Made by a program: the position numbers and the translations under genes. A stretch of 64,000 nucleotides of DNA from Desulfonatronum lacustre DSM 10312 (GTDB taxonomy: Bacteria > Desulfobacterota > Desulfovibrionia > Desulfovibrionales > Desulfonatronaceae), in contig NZ_KI912608.1 of assembly GCF_000519265.1 (NCBI RefSeq), positions 3,009,313-3,073,312 of the forward strand, in the 5' to 3' direction. Shown here one piece after another: positions 32,981 to 41,636 of this stretch; the stretch's first letter is position 1; each line of letters begins with the position of its first letter. The notes under the pieces were generated by a model that did not search any database, was not told where the DNA came from, and worked only from the letters and a program-made list of their open reading frames with translations.

Positions 32981-34468
32981 TTATAACGACGGCTCAGTGG
33001 GAATGTAGACCGGTAACAGGATGCAGAAGGATGCGCCCCCCGCGGCACGATTTTCAACACGGATATCACCGCCCTGAAGCGCCATGATCCTGCGGGCAAT
33101 CGCCAAGCCGAGCCCGGCATGGCCGGCGCCGGAAGACGCACCCCGATAGAAAGGCTCAAAGATATGTGGCAGGTCCTGCTCTGGAATGCCCGGGCCGGTG
33201 TCGTGCACGCAAACCCCCGGTACACCGCCCTCCTGACCAACGACCACTTCAATATGACCCCCAGCGGGGCTGTAAGCAATGGCATTGCCGATCAGATTAT
33301 CCAGCACCCGTTCGGTCATGGCAAGGTCCGCGTAGGCTGTCGGCAAATCCGGATCTCCGCTCAGGGTAAGCTCCAGTTGACTGTCCCGCGCTGCCTGGCC
33401 GTGTTTCTGAACCACGTCGTGCACCAGTTCCGCCAGTGGGAACGGCTCCGGCACGGGCTGCTTCTCACGGGCCTCAAGGGCGGCAAGCTCAAAAAGCTCA
33501 TCAACCAGGCGGCTTAAATGCCGACCTTCCTTGAGGGCGATATCAAGCAAGCGGTCCTGTTCTTGCGGACTAAGACGATCGCGTCGTAATTTCAGGCTTT
33601 CGATGTAGCCCTGCATGGAAGCCAGCGGTGTGCGCAGATCATGGGACACCTGGGCGACCAGCTGACGGCGCTGGGCATCCTTTTCCGTCAGCTGTTCGAT
33701 CTGGGAGGCAATCCGGCGCGCCATCTCGTCAAAGGTAACGCCCAGGTAGTCGATCTCGTCACGCACCACGGGCCGCTTGTCGCGCCAAGTGACGGGCGGC
33801 TTCCGGCTCATGTCGCTGTTCTCGAAGGCCTCCACCAACCGCGTCAAGTCTGTCAGGCGGCGGGTCAGCAAACGAAAAATCGCCAGCCCCGCGACCAGCA
33901 CCACCGCCAGGCTGACCAGCAAAGCCCAGGCGCTCAGCGCCAGCACCCGCCCACCCCGTGCCATGGTTTCCGCGGCATCGTATTCCTCACCGCGCAGCAC
34001 CACATAAAGATATCCATCCGGATTCTCTTCCGACGGCACCGGGGTCACGGAAAAAACTTTCTGTCGATCATGACTACGGGGATCGTCGCCCAGTACGGGG
34101 TAACGGTTCATGTCCTCCAGCAGTCGGCGAAGCGGTTCCAGCGAGACCTGTTTCCGTTTGATCTTTGCCGGATCAGCCGAATAGGAAAGGATGGTTCCAT
34201 CCAGATCCAGCAGATATATTTCGATGCTCGGGTTGATGGTCATGTACAGTGCGAACAGCTCTTCCAGGGCACTCCGGTCAAGCTGTCCCTCGCTGACCAG
34301 GTTCCTGTCCGACACCAGATTCCTTGCCAGGTCCCGGTGCAACTCCTGGTTTACTGACGCACTGTATTCACGCAACGAATAGAGGCTGATAAAGGTATAC
34401 AGCAGGCCGACGGCCAGTAACAACACAAACAGCCCCGCGGCCAGCCGGGTGTAGAGCGTTTTCAGCAT
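32981..34468 (-). CDS. sensor histidine kinase (OmpR-partner type)
   Basis: A 495-residue kinase: TM1 (about 9-31), a periplasmic sensor region without a recognised domain (ELHRDLARNLVSDRNLVSEGQLDR, with NPSIEIYLLDLDGTIL), TM2 (about 180-200), HAMP, HisKA with LVAQVSHDLRTPLASMQGY, and HATPase boxes NLIGNAIAYSPAG, VHDTGPGIPEQDLPHIFEPFYRG and GHAGLGLAIARRIMALQGG. It starts 4 nt after the response-regulator stop. The pair sits before msrAB, so oxidative or hypochlorous damage is a plausible signal. Confidence 0.92.
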   Translation of the reverse strand: MLKTLYTRLAAGLFVLLLAVGLLYTFISLYSLREYSASVNQELHRDLARNLVSDRNLVSEGQLDRSALEELFALYMTINPSIEIYLLDLDGTILSYSADPAKIKRKQVSLEPLRRLLEDMNRYPVLGDDPRSHDRQKVFSVTPVPSEENPDGYLYVVLRGEEYDAAETMARGGRVLALSAWALLVSLAVVLVAGLAIFRLLTRRLTDLTRLVEAFENSDMSRKPPVTWRDKRPVVRDEIDYLGVTFDEMARRIASQIEQLTEKDAQRRQLVAQVSHDLRTPLASMQGYIESLKLRRDRLSPQEQDRLLDIALKEGRHLSRLVDELFELAALEAREKQPVPEPFPLAELVHDVVQKHGQAARDSQLELTLSGDPDLPTAYADLAMTERVLDNLIGNAIAYSPAGGHIEVVVGQEGGVPGVCVHDTGPGIPEQDLPHIFEPFYRGASSGAGHAGLGLAIARRIMALQGGDIRVENRAAGGASFCILLPVYIPTEPSL

Positions 34469-34471
34469 GAA

Positions 34472-35173
34472 TTATTCCCGAAAGCGATAGCCCACCCCCC
34501 AAACGGTCTGGATAAACTCCGGTCGGGCCGGATTCGTTTCGATCTTGCCCCGCAGGCGATTGATGTGGGTATTGACGGTATGCTCGTAACCTTCGTGGGT
34601 GTAACCCCACACCGTGTCCAGCAGCTGGACACGGCTGAACACCCGGCCAGGATGGCTGGCAAAGTGCCAGAGCAGCTCAAACTCCCGTACGGTGAGTTCC
34701 ACCTCCCGGTCCCTTACAAACACCCGGCGGCGCACCGGATCAATCCGCAGACCTTCGACCGTCAACTCGTTATTGCTGGTTCCTACGGCCGACGCGGATG
34801 CCATGGCATCCACCCGCCGGAACAGGGCCTTCACCCTCGCGGAGAGTTCGGCCACGCTGAAGGGTTTGGTGAGGTAATCATCCGCTCCGATTTCCAGCCC
34901 CAGAACCCGGTCCAACTCCGTGTTTTTAGCCGTCAGCATCAGCACCGGAACATACCCCGATCCGGCCCGGATCTCGCGACACACGGACAACCCATCCATT
35001 CCAGGCAACATCAGATCGAGAATCACAAGGTCGATATCCCCTTCACGAAACCGTTCAAGACCCGTATCACCCCGGTCACAAAGAACGGGGTTCATGCCAA
35101 GCTCGGCCACATGCATCCGTACGAGTTCACCAATACCCGGATTGTCCTCAATAATCAGTACGTTTCGAGTCAT
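34472..35173 (-). CDS. OmpR/PhoB-family response regulator
   Basis: A 233-residue regulator starting at MTRNVLIIEDNPGIGE; ATG 35173 has AGGA at the right spacing, whereas the longer frame to 35212 has none. The receiver has the acidic pair, the phospho-acceptor in DLVILDLMLPGMDG and the Lys in DDYLTKPF. A winged-helix DNA-binding domain follows (ELTVREFELLWHFASHPGRVFSRVQLLDTVWGY, HINRLRGKIE). It is the cognate partner of the downstream kinase. Confidence 0.94.
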   Translation of the reverse strand: MTRNVLIIEDNPGIGELVRMHVAELGMNPVLCDRGDTGLERFREGDIDLVILDLMLPGMDGLSVCREIRAGSGYVPVLMLTAKNTELDRVLGLEIGADDYLTKPFSVAELSARVKALFRRVDAMASASAVGTSNNELTVEGLRIDPVRRRVFVRDREVELTVREFELLWHFASHPGRVFSRVQLLDTVWGYTHEGYEHTVNTHINRLRGKIETNPARPEFIQTVWGVGYRFRE

Positions 35174-35266
35174 AGCTTCCTGCTCTGGCACCCCTTGAAG
35201 GTCCCCGGTCATTTCATGGAATCAGACTCATGCATGCTGTCGTGGTTCAGTTTCATCTCGTCCACT

Positions 35267-36094
35267 CTATTTCTCTGTCTGAGTGAAATCCAAAATTTCC
35301 TTTAGTACCTCATCAGGCCTTTCCTCAATGACGAGGTGGCCAGCATCATCAATAACGCGAAGAGTCGACTTCGGGATCATGCCGTGAAGCGCTTGCCCTC
35401 GCTCCAGCGGTATCCAGCTGTCTTCGCGTCCCCACAGAATCAGGGTAGGAGTAGTGATGGTATGATAAAGCGCTTGAGCCTCATCGGTATATTTGGAATC
35501 CGCCTGAGCCATTTGGCGATAAAAAGCGGCTTTCCCGTTTTCGCCGGTCCATGGCAAAACAATGCCGTCAAGTGTCGCTTCATCAAGCGGCTTGAAAGCA
35601 GCCGTTTGCACATAAGCCCGGACCACCGCTTCATGAATATAGTCCGGCAACCCTGCAAACGCGGCTTCATGGGCCTTTACATGCCGGAAAAAGGGCGATC
35701 CCCAAGGAGAGACAGCGACCGGGTCAATCAGAATGATCTTTTTAAAGCGCCGACCATTGAGAAGATGAGTTCTGAGGGCTGTTGCGCCGCCGAAATCATG
35801 ACCAACGACAATCGGATCATCCAATTCCCATTGGTTCAGCAAACAATCCAGAACCTTGTTTTGTACACCCAATGAGACATCACCGTCATCTTTGCTCGAC
35901 TGGCCGTAGCCCAGCAAGTCATAAAAGAAGACGGTGTACTCCCTGGATAACCGCTGGATCAAGTGACGTAGATTGAATGAGGACCAGGGTGTTCCGTGTA
36001 CAAGGACCATTGGCGGGCCGTCACCCAACCGCCCATAACGAATTTCACGCCTTTTATAGTCAAAAGATTTAGAAAGTTCCCAGCTATTCATCAA
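35267..36094 (-). CDS. alpha/beta hydrolase, haloalkane dehalogenase-like
   Basis: A 275-residue soluble hydrolase. The oxyanion motif LVHGTPW and nucleophile elbow VVGHDFGG place Asp, not Ser, as nucleophile, as in haloalkane dehalogenases and epoxide hydrolases. The catalytic His lies in DDAGHLVIEERP and an acid near LILWGREDSWIP. AAGGAG precedes ATG 36094, which starts just after an attC-like site, so the gene could be a captured cassette that has lost its own downstream site. The substrate is unknown. Confidence 0.85.
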   Translation of the reverse strand: MMNSWELSKSFDYKRREIRYGRLGDGPPMVLVHGTPWSSFNLRHLIQRLSREYTVFFYDLLGYGQSSKDDGDVSLGVQNKVLDCLLNQWELDDPIVVGHDFGGATALRTHLLNGRRFKKIILIDPVAVSPWGSPFFRHVKAHEAAFAGLPDYIHEAVVRAYVQTAAFKPLDEATLDGIVLPWTGENGKAAFYRQMAQADSKYTDEAQALYHTITTPTLILWGREDSWIPLERGQALHGMIPKSTLRVIDDAGHLVIEERPDEVLKEILDFTQTEK

Positions 36095-36112
36095 TCAGAC
36101 TCCTTTTTCTAA

Positions 36113-36185
36113 ATAACGCTCCGCACAATCGGATGGAAATGAAGCGCAGCGTAATTGCAAATCTGAGCTAATGCGTTTGTTGGCC
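36113..36185 (-). other. integron attC-like recombination site 2
   Basis: Read on the minus strand it starts GGCCAACAAACGC and ends GGAGCGTTATT, close to the AACAAA-GCG ... GGCGTT design of attC sites. The core shares gcgcagcg (plus strand) with site 1 at 37797-37867. The stop codon of the HEPN-like gene (36168-36170) falls inside the site, as is usual in integron cassettes, and the hydrolase starts 19 nt after it. The outer triplet boxes are degenerate. Confidence 0.5.
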
Positions 36186-37787
36186 TGTGTTTTCTTTAAG
36201 CCAAGCCCGGTTCCATGCAATACGATACCCACCTAATTGTTCAATAGTAGAACCAATTATATCAGGACTTCGTATTCTTTTAATCCGCTTTATTTGAATT
36301 GTGCAAACTAAATGAGGACCTAATCCAAACCCTGAGAGACGTCTGCGACGATAATCTTTACAGAAGACGCTAATACGTGCGTAACCCAAGGGAAGAAAGC
36401 GGATAATTTTGTACATTGGCGTTTTTTTTCGTGCTTCCGAGAGAGCTTTTCTCACCGCTTTCCTTCGAATTTTTCGAATAATATCTTGTGTTATTGAGCT
36501 ATTATGACATTCTATGAAGATGCTCCCATTAAGTACAACCCCCCAGCCATTCCTATGGGTATTTGCTTCTCGGATATATATTTCAGGTTGGCCAATTTGC
36601 CTTTTTATTTCTGATATAGCAATTGGCATATTAAGTTTGAAACTCAACATAATATTCTGAATCCGGGCAACGAAGCGGGGTATTTTTATTCGTGGGACAT
36701 AATAAACTAAATCGTTTTCAAGTACGCCTTTGTAATCTTCAAGAATGGTATCTTGCTTATTCCTTAATTCATGGAGCTTTTTGCCATCGAATGCCGCCCA
36801 ACCAGGCCAAGCTGAAGATGAACGAATGGAAAAGAAATATCGATCATAGCCTGGCGCAAAACTTTCAACAAGAATTCCTGTCTGAAATGTAGATATCTGA
36901 ACCTTTCCGTGATCAGCAGTGTTTGGTCTTGCATATATTATAAGTTGGTTCAATCCCGTGAATTTAGAAGGTGTACATCCCACAACCTCCCACCACGGGG
37001 TTTTGGTTTCCGCTTTAAGCTCCTCCAGTAGCAATTGTTGAGGTAATTGGTATCCATTTGGTTGATGTGCTAAAAGGAAAAGGGAAAGTGCAAGAGCCAG
37101 AGAATTGCAGGAATCAAGAAGATCATCAAATAGCCTAACGATATCTCTATCGCTATATTTTTCTTCATTTCCTTTCTTGTCACGGTACAGAATTTCGTTC
37201 TGAAGATATGTAATGCCACCGTGGGCAATGGCATTTCGGACTATGTGTTTGTATGGGGTGACAACATCAAACAATACAGTTCTTATTATTATCTCCTCGA
37301 CGATTGGGAATAAATCTAAGCCATCTGTTCCTCTTCCACGATCAATACGTGAAAAATAGGCAACGATACGACAAAATGGAGTGAAAACGGATTCTGTAAG
37401 CCTAAGGTAAGAAGGGTGTACTTGTTGATCGATGAACCTAATGACCTCAATATCATCAAGTTTCTTAAAAAAATCATGCCAGTCTAAGTTGTTCATTTCT
37501 TCGAGATGAAGGAATGTACGGTTCAATTCAGCATCATGATCAGTCAGATATTGTTTCAATGCACCTTGATTAGCTCGATTTCTATCTTCCAACCACCCAA
37601 AGAGTTTACTGTAAACAAGTTGCGAATAAAAACGCTGTGGCGTTCTTTCAATGTATTTGTGAATAGAAAGGAAGTGATCGTGTGGACAACTTTCCAACTC
37701 AGGAAAGTGTTCCTTGATATCGCTACGTTTTCGTGCGTGAGTGTTCCGTAGCAGGGGATTTTCAAGTATGTTTCTCAAAGCTTCCAT
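36168..37787 (-). CDS. AT-rich protein of unknown function with HEPN-like motif
   Basis: A 539-residue cytoplasmic protein of no family I recognise. Its base composition is far more AT-rich than its surroundings, a sign of transfer. The segment VVTPYKHIVRNAIAHGGITY holds an Rx4H motif (RNAIAH), as in HEPN RNases of defence systems, within a predicted helical region (about 115-260). The C-terminal third is basic (RKIRRKAVRKALSEARKKTP). attC-like sites lie on both sides, and a type I restriction system follows upstream, so a role in phage defence is a reasonable guess. It may instead be a non-catalytic HEPN-like fold. Confidence 0.8.
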   Translation of the reverse strand: MEALRNILENPLLRNTHARKRSDIKEHFPELESCPHDHFLSIHKYIERTPQRFYSQLVYSKLFGWLEDRNRANQGALKQYLTDHDAELNRTFLHLEEMNNLDWHDFFKKLDDIEVIRFIDQQVHPSYLRLTESVFTPFCRIVAYFSRIDRGRGTDGLDLFPIVEEIIIRTVLFDVVTPYKHIVRNAIAHGGITYLQNEILYRDKKGNEEKYSDRDIVRLFDDLLDSCNSLALALSLFLLAHQPNGYQLPQQLLLEELKAETKTPWWEVVGCTPSKFTGLNQLIIYARPNTADHGKVQISTFQTGILVESFAPGYDRYFFSIRSSSAWPGWAAFDGKKLHELRNKQDTILEDYKGVLENDLVYYVPRIKIPRFVARIQNIMLSFKLNMPIAISEIKRQIGQPEIYIREANTHRNGWGVVLNGSIFIECHNSSITQDIIRKIRRKAVRKALSEARKKTPMYKIIRFLPLGYARISVFCKDYRRRRLSGFGLGPHLVCTIQIKRIKRIRSPDIIGSTIEQLGGYRIAWNRAWLKENTGQQTH

Positions 37788-37796
37788 TTAATTGAA

Positions 37797-37867
37797 GGCC
37801 AACGCCGCGCTCTGCGGCAAATCTGGAGCGCAGCGGAAAATTTGTCCGGCAGCGCTTTGTGTAGGTC
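37797..37867 (-). other. integron attC-like recombination site 1
   Basis: On the minus strand it reads ACAAAGCGCTGCCGG at one end and GCAGAGCGCGGCGTTGGCC at the other. The halves are imperfect complements, gccggacaaatttt pairing roughly with gatttgccg around cgctgcgct. This fits attC folding. It lies 10 nt before the HEPN-like gene start and 21 nt beyond the hsdR stop. No integrase gene is in the window. Confidence 0.6.
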
Positions 37868-37887
37868 TCTCGCATCACCGGTGCACA

Positions 37888-40800
37888 TCAAGATTGAACC
37901 GCGTTCTCCGTCGACAACTCAGCTTGTCGCAACACGAGCTGTGTCGCGCCCTCCGCGAGGTCTGGCGGGTATCCGTACTTGGCCAGCAGCCGCCGCACGT
38001 TGCGCCGCAGGCTTGCCCGCACCGACTCGCGCTGGGTCCAGTCGAGCTTGGGCATGTTTCTGACCATCTCGGTGAGCTCCCGGGCCATGAGTCGGAGCGT
38101 GTCGCTTTGTATCGCCTCTCGGGCCGATTCGTTCTCCGCCAGCGCGTCGTAGAAAGCGGTTTCCTCGCTGCTCAGGCCGAGTTCCTCGCCGTGCTTCCGG
38201 GCGTCGCGCAGGTGCTTCGCCAGGTCGATCAGGCGGGTGATCATCTCGGCGGTGGAGATCGCCTTGTTCGTGTAGCGCAACATGGCGTCTTCAAGGGCCT
38301 CGCGGAACTTCTTGCTCTGGACAAGGTTCGTGCGCTCGGTGATGCGAATCTGGTCGTTGAGCAGCTTGCGCAGTGTCTCCAGGGCCAGGTTCTTCTGCTC
38401 CAGCGCCGCCACCCGACCGAGGAACTCGTCGCTGAGGATGTCGAGGCGCGCTTCCGACAGGCCCGCCACGGCGAACAGGTCGATCACCTCGTCGGCATCG
38501 ACCGCGCCGCCGATCACTTGGCGCACGGCCGCGTCGATGTCGCGCTGGCGAGCGTGGCCCGGGCCGCCGCCGCTATCGTCGGCCAACCGCTTGCGGATCA
38601 TCGCCACCGCGCGCTGAAAGAAGGCCAGATGCGGCGTGATGGCTTCGGTCTCGGGGCGCGGCACCGCCAGTGCGAAGGCTGCTGACAGCTCCTTGACCAG
38701 CGTCCTCAGGCGCTTCCAACCATCCTTCTGGCCGAACACGTGGTCGATGGCACGCAGGTACACCGGCAGGACGTCTCCGGGCGTCGCGTCGAGTGCCTGC
38801 TCGTAGTCGCAGCCGTGGAAGAAGCCGCGCAGCTTCTCGAACGCCGCCTGCATCGCGGGCACCGCTTCGTCCTGCACCCTCCGGACGGCCTCGCCCGTGC
38901 CACCGGCCTGGGTGTAGGTCGCCAGCGCGTCGGCCAACTGGTCGGCCAGCCCCAGCAGGTCCACGATCAAGCCGCCGGGCTTGTCGCCATAGACGCGGTT
39001 CACGCGCGCGATGGCCTGCATCAGGTTGTGCCCGGCCAGCGGCTTGTCCAGATACATGGTGTGCGCCGGCGGGCAGTCGAAGCCGGTCAGCCACATGTCG
39101 CAGACGATCACCAGCCGCAGGTCATCGTCCGGGGCCTTGAAGCGCTCTGCCAACCGCTTGCGCGCCGCCTTCGTCCGCACATGGCTGCGCAGCGGCTCGG
39201 GATCGTCGGCTGTTCCGGTAACCACCACCTTCATCGCGCCGCGCTCGTCATCCGCGTCGTGCCAGTCAGGGCGCAGTACGCGTATCGCCTCGTACAGCCG
39301 CGCGGCGATGTCGCGGCTCATGGTCACGATCATTGTCTTGCCTTCCATGGCTGCCCGGCGCTTCTCCCAGTGCGTGACGATGAACGCCGCCAGGCGTTCA
39401 ATACGCTCCTGGGCGCCAACCAGCGACTCCAGCGGAACGCGAATCCGGTCCTCCGCCGACTCCCCGTCGCGGTCGGTATTGGCCGCGTACTCGAGCTTTT
39501 CCTCGGCGACGCGCGAGCCTTCCTCGTTCACCTTCAGCTTGATGATGCGCGACTCGTAGTAGAGCGGCCGGGTGGCGCCGTCCTCGACGGCCTGGCGGAT
39601 GTCGTAAACGTCCGCGTACTCGCCGAAGACGTGGATCGTGTTCTTGTCGTCGCGCTCCAGCGGCGTGCCGGTGAAGCCGATGAAGGTGGCGTTGGGCAGC
39701 GCCTCGCGCATCCAGCGCGCGCCGCCCTCGACAAAACCGTACTGGCTGCGGTGCGCCTCGTCGGCCATCACCACCACGTTGGATCGGTCCGACACCACAC
39801 CGTGCGCCTCGGCAAACTTCTGAATCGTCGTGAACACCACGCCCCCCGCCGCGCGGTCGAGCAGCGCCTTCAGTTGCTCCCGGCTCTCAGCCTGGACGGG
39901 AGGCTGGCGGAGCAGCGCACGCCCTGCGGCGAAGGTGTCGAAGAGCTGATCGTCGAGATCGTTGCGGTCGGTGATCATGACCACCGTCGGGTTGGTCAGG
40001 CGCGGTTCGCGGATCAGCGCACCGGCCAGCATCAGCATGGTCAGCGACTTGCCCGACCCCTGGGTGTGCCAGATCACGCCGCCGCGACCGTCGCCCTCAC
40101 CTGAGGGCGGCCTGAGACTCGTCAGCACGCTGGCCCGCGCCTTGCGCACCGCGCGGAACTGGTGGTAGCCCGCGATTTTCTTGGCGATGTCGCCTCTTTC
40201 GTCCTCCTCGAAGGTGACGCAGGTCCGCAGGTAGTCCACCAGCGCCCGCGGCTCGAACAGCCCCCGGATCAGCGCCTCCAGCGTTGGCGCGCCGCCGCCG
40301 TCGTCGTGCAGCGGACGCCAGGGCATGAAGCGGCTGCGCCCGCTGGTGATCGAACCGACGCGGGTCAGCATGCCGTCCGAGACCGCCAGCAGCAGGTTCG
40401 GCACGAACAGGTCGGGGGCGGTCTGCATGTAGCGGTCGAGCTGGTCGATGGCGACGCCGAGGTCGGCCTGGGTGTCGGTCGGGTCCTTCAACTCGATGAC
40501 CGCGACCGGCAGGCCGTTCAGGAATACCGTCAGGTCCGGGCGGATAAGTTTTTGTGAAGCTCCGGCGACACTGAGCTGGCGTACCACGAGGAGATCATTC
40601 GCCGTCGGCTTGTCGAAATCGATGAGGCGCGCGCGTCCTCCGCGTGTTTCACCGTTCCCATGACCAATTCGGGCATCACGGTATTCGACCTCGACGCCAT
40701 CGGTGAGCAGCGCATGGAACCAGCGATTGTTCTGAAGCAGCGTGGGATGCGGCGGGCGCGACAGAATGCGCACCACCTCCTCGACGGTGTCGTGGGGCAG

Positions 40801-40974
40801 GTCCGGGTTGAGGCGATGCAGGGCCGCGCCGAGGCGGCCATTCAGCACGACCTCGGTGGCTTTGCCACGCTCGCCTGCGTCGTCAATCTCGACGCCGCGT
40901 TTGGTGGCCGCGCCGATTGCGCCGAAGTAGACGGCGGCGACATCCTCGACGCTGTGTTCCGAAACAGCACTCAT
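37888..40974 (-). CDS. hsdR: type I restriction enzyme HsdR subunit
   Basis: A 1028-residue motor-nuclease. The RecB-like nuclease motif is seen as DLTVFLNGLPVAVIELKDP (about 150). The SF2 helicase follows: HTQGSGKSLTML (Walker A), MADEAHRSQ (DEAH box), FTGTP, VTMSRDIAARLYEAI, and DMWLTGFDCPPAHTMYLDKPL with QAIARVNRVY (motif VI). The C-terminal helical region binds the methylase core. ATG 40974 overlaps the four-helix gene by four bases. The whole reading frame is intact. Confidence 0.95.
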   Translation of the reverse strand: MSAVSEHSVEDVAAVYFGAIGAATKRGVEIDDAGERGKATEVVLNGRLGAALHRLNPDLPHDTVEEVVRILSRPPHPTLLQNNRWFHALLTDGVEVEYRDARIGHGNGETRGGRARLIDFDKPTANDLLVVRQLSVAGASQKLIRPDLTVFLNGLPVAVIELKDPTDTQADLGVAIDQLDRYMQTAPDLFVPNLLLAVSDGMLTRVGSITSGRSRFMPWRPLHDDGGGAPTLEALIRGLFEPRALVDYLRTCVTFEEDERGDIAKKIAGYHQFRAVRKARASVLTSLRPPSGEGDGRGGVIWHTQGSGKSLTMLMLAGALIREPRLTNPTVVMITDRNDLDDQLFDTFAAGRALLRQPPVQAESREQLKALLDRAAGGVVFTTIQKFAEAHGVVSDRSNVVVMADEAHRSQYGFVEGGARWMREALPNATFIGFTGTPLERDDKNTIHVFGEYADVYDIRQAVEDGATRPLYYESRIIKLKVNEEGSRVAEEKLEYAANTDRDGESAEDRIRVPLESLVGAQERIERLAAFIVTHWEKRRAAMEGKTMIVTMSRDIAARLYEAIRVLRPDWHDADDERGAMKVVVTGTADDPEPLRSHVRTKAARKRLAERFKAPDDDLRLVIVCDMWLTGFDCPPAHTMYLDKPLAGHNLMQAIARVNRVYGDKPGGLIVDLLGLADQLADALATYTQAGGTGEAVRRVQDEAVPAMQAAFEKLRGFFHGCDYEQALDATPGDVLPVYLRAIDHVFGQKDGWKRLRTLVKELSAAFALAVPRPETEAITPHLAFFQRAVAMIRKRLADDSGGGPGHARQRDIDAAVRQVIGGAVDADEVIDLFAVAGLSEARLDILSDEFLGRVAALEQKNLALETLRKLLNDQIRITERTNLVQSKKFREALEDAMLRYTNKAISTAEMITRLIDLAKHLRDARKHGEELGLSSEETAFYDALAENESAREAIQSDTLRLMARELTEMVRNMPKLDWTQRESVRASLRRNVRRLLAKYGYPPDLAEGATQLVLRQAELSTENAVQS

Positions 40975-41636
40975 GACTGCCTCCGGGGCTGTTGGCGGGT
41001 TCGATAGAGCCGCTCAGTGAAGCCGCCTTCCTGCTCAAAGGCGGCGGCCTGCGCCTGAACTTGACGGTCCAGCAACGAGATCGCCACGCCGATCAGAACC
41101 AGCGCCGCATTGGCCGCAGCGCCAGAATACATGGATTGCATGGATTGCATGGACGGCATGGACCGGGCATCAAGTCCGATCTGTCCATCGATCTGTCCAT
41201 CGGGTCCAGCCAATCCATGATCTCGAACCCAGATCGCCACCTCGTCCACGGTGGTGCAGCGGCGGGCCACCAGCATCTTGCGCCGCGGGTCGTCCGGCAC
41301 CCACAGCGCCAAGCCCCGCTGGCGTAGGAAATCCTCGTAGTCCAGGCGCAGTTCTTCGAGGCTGGCCTTGGCCACGTTGGTCAGCTTCAGTTCCATTTTC
41401 TTCGAGGTGCCGCTGGCCACGCTCCCCTCGGCGATATTCTGCACCCCCGAGCGCGCCGCCTGCACCATCTGGTCGTGGGTGCGGCTGCGCCGGTCGATGT
41501 AGCGGTTGCAGAAGCGCACGGTCACGTCATAGGCCAGTTGCGCCACCTGGAAGCTCTTCAGCCGCCGGTATCCCCCATGCTTCGGCAGCAGCGGCTCCCG
41601 CCCATCCCCCCGACCCCGCCCATCTCGTCCATTCAT
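40971..41636 (-). CDS. four-helix bundle protein inside the type I R-M operon
   Basis: A 221-residue protein whose core (FQVAQLAYDVTVRFCNRYIDRRSRTHDQMVQAARSGVQNIAEG, then KMELKLTNVAKASLEELRLDYEDFL) is the S23/Avd-like four-helix bundle, of the class with an added C-terminal segment. It overlaps hsdS upstream and hsdR downstream by four bases each, so it belongs to the operon. A Met/Ser repeat (SMPSMQSMQSMYS) near residue 180 comes from tandem 9-nt repeats at about 41130-41160. Its role in restriction is not known; chaperone or assembly functions are possible. Confidence 0.85.
   Translation of the reverse strand: MNGRDGRGRGDGREPLLPKHGGYRRLKSFQVAQLAYDVTVRFCNRYIDRRSRTHDQMVQAARSGVQNIAEGSVASGTSKKMELKLTNVAKASLEELRLDYEDFLRQRGLALWVPDDPRRKMLVARRCTTVDEVAIWVRDHGLAGPDGQIDGQIGLDARSMPSMQSMQSMYSGAAANAALVLIGVAISLLDRQVQAQAAAFEQEGGFTERLYRTRQQPRRQS

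Noticed and set aside
31718-35173. MsrAB and its two-component system as part of the attC cassette array
   Set aside because: No attC-like sequence was found between 35173 and 35267 or within this block.
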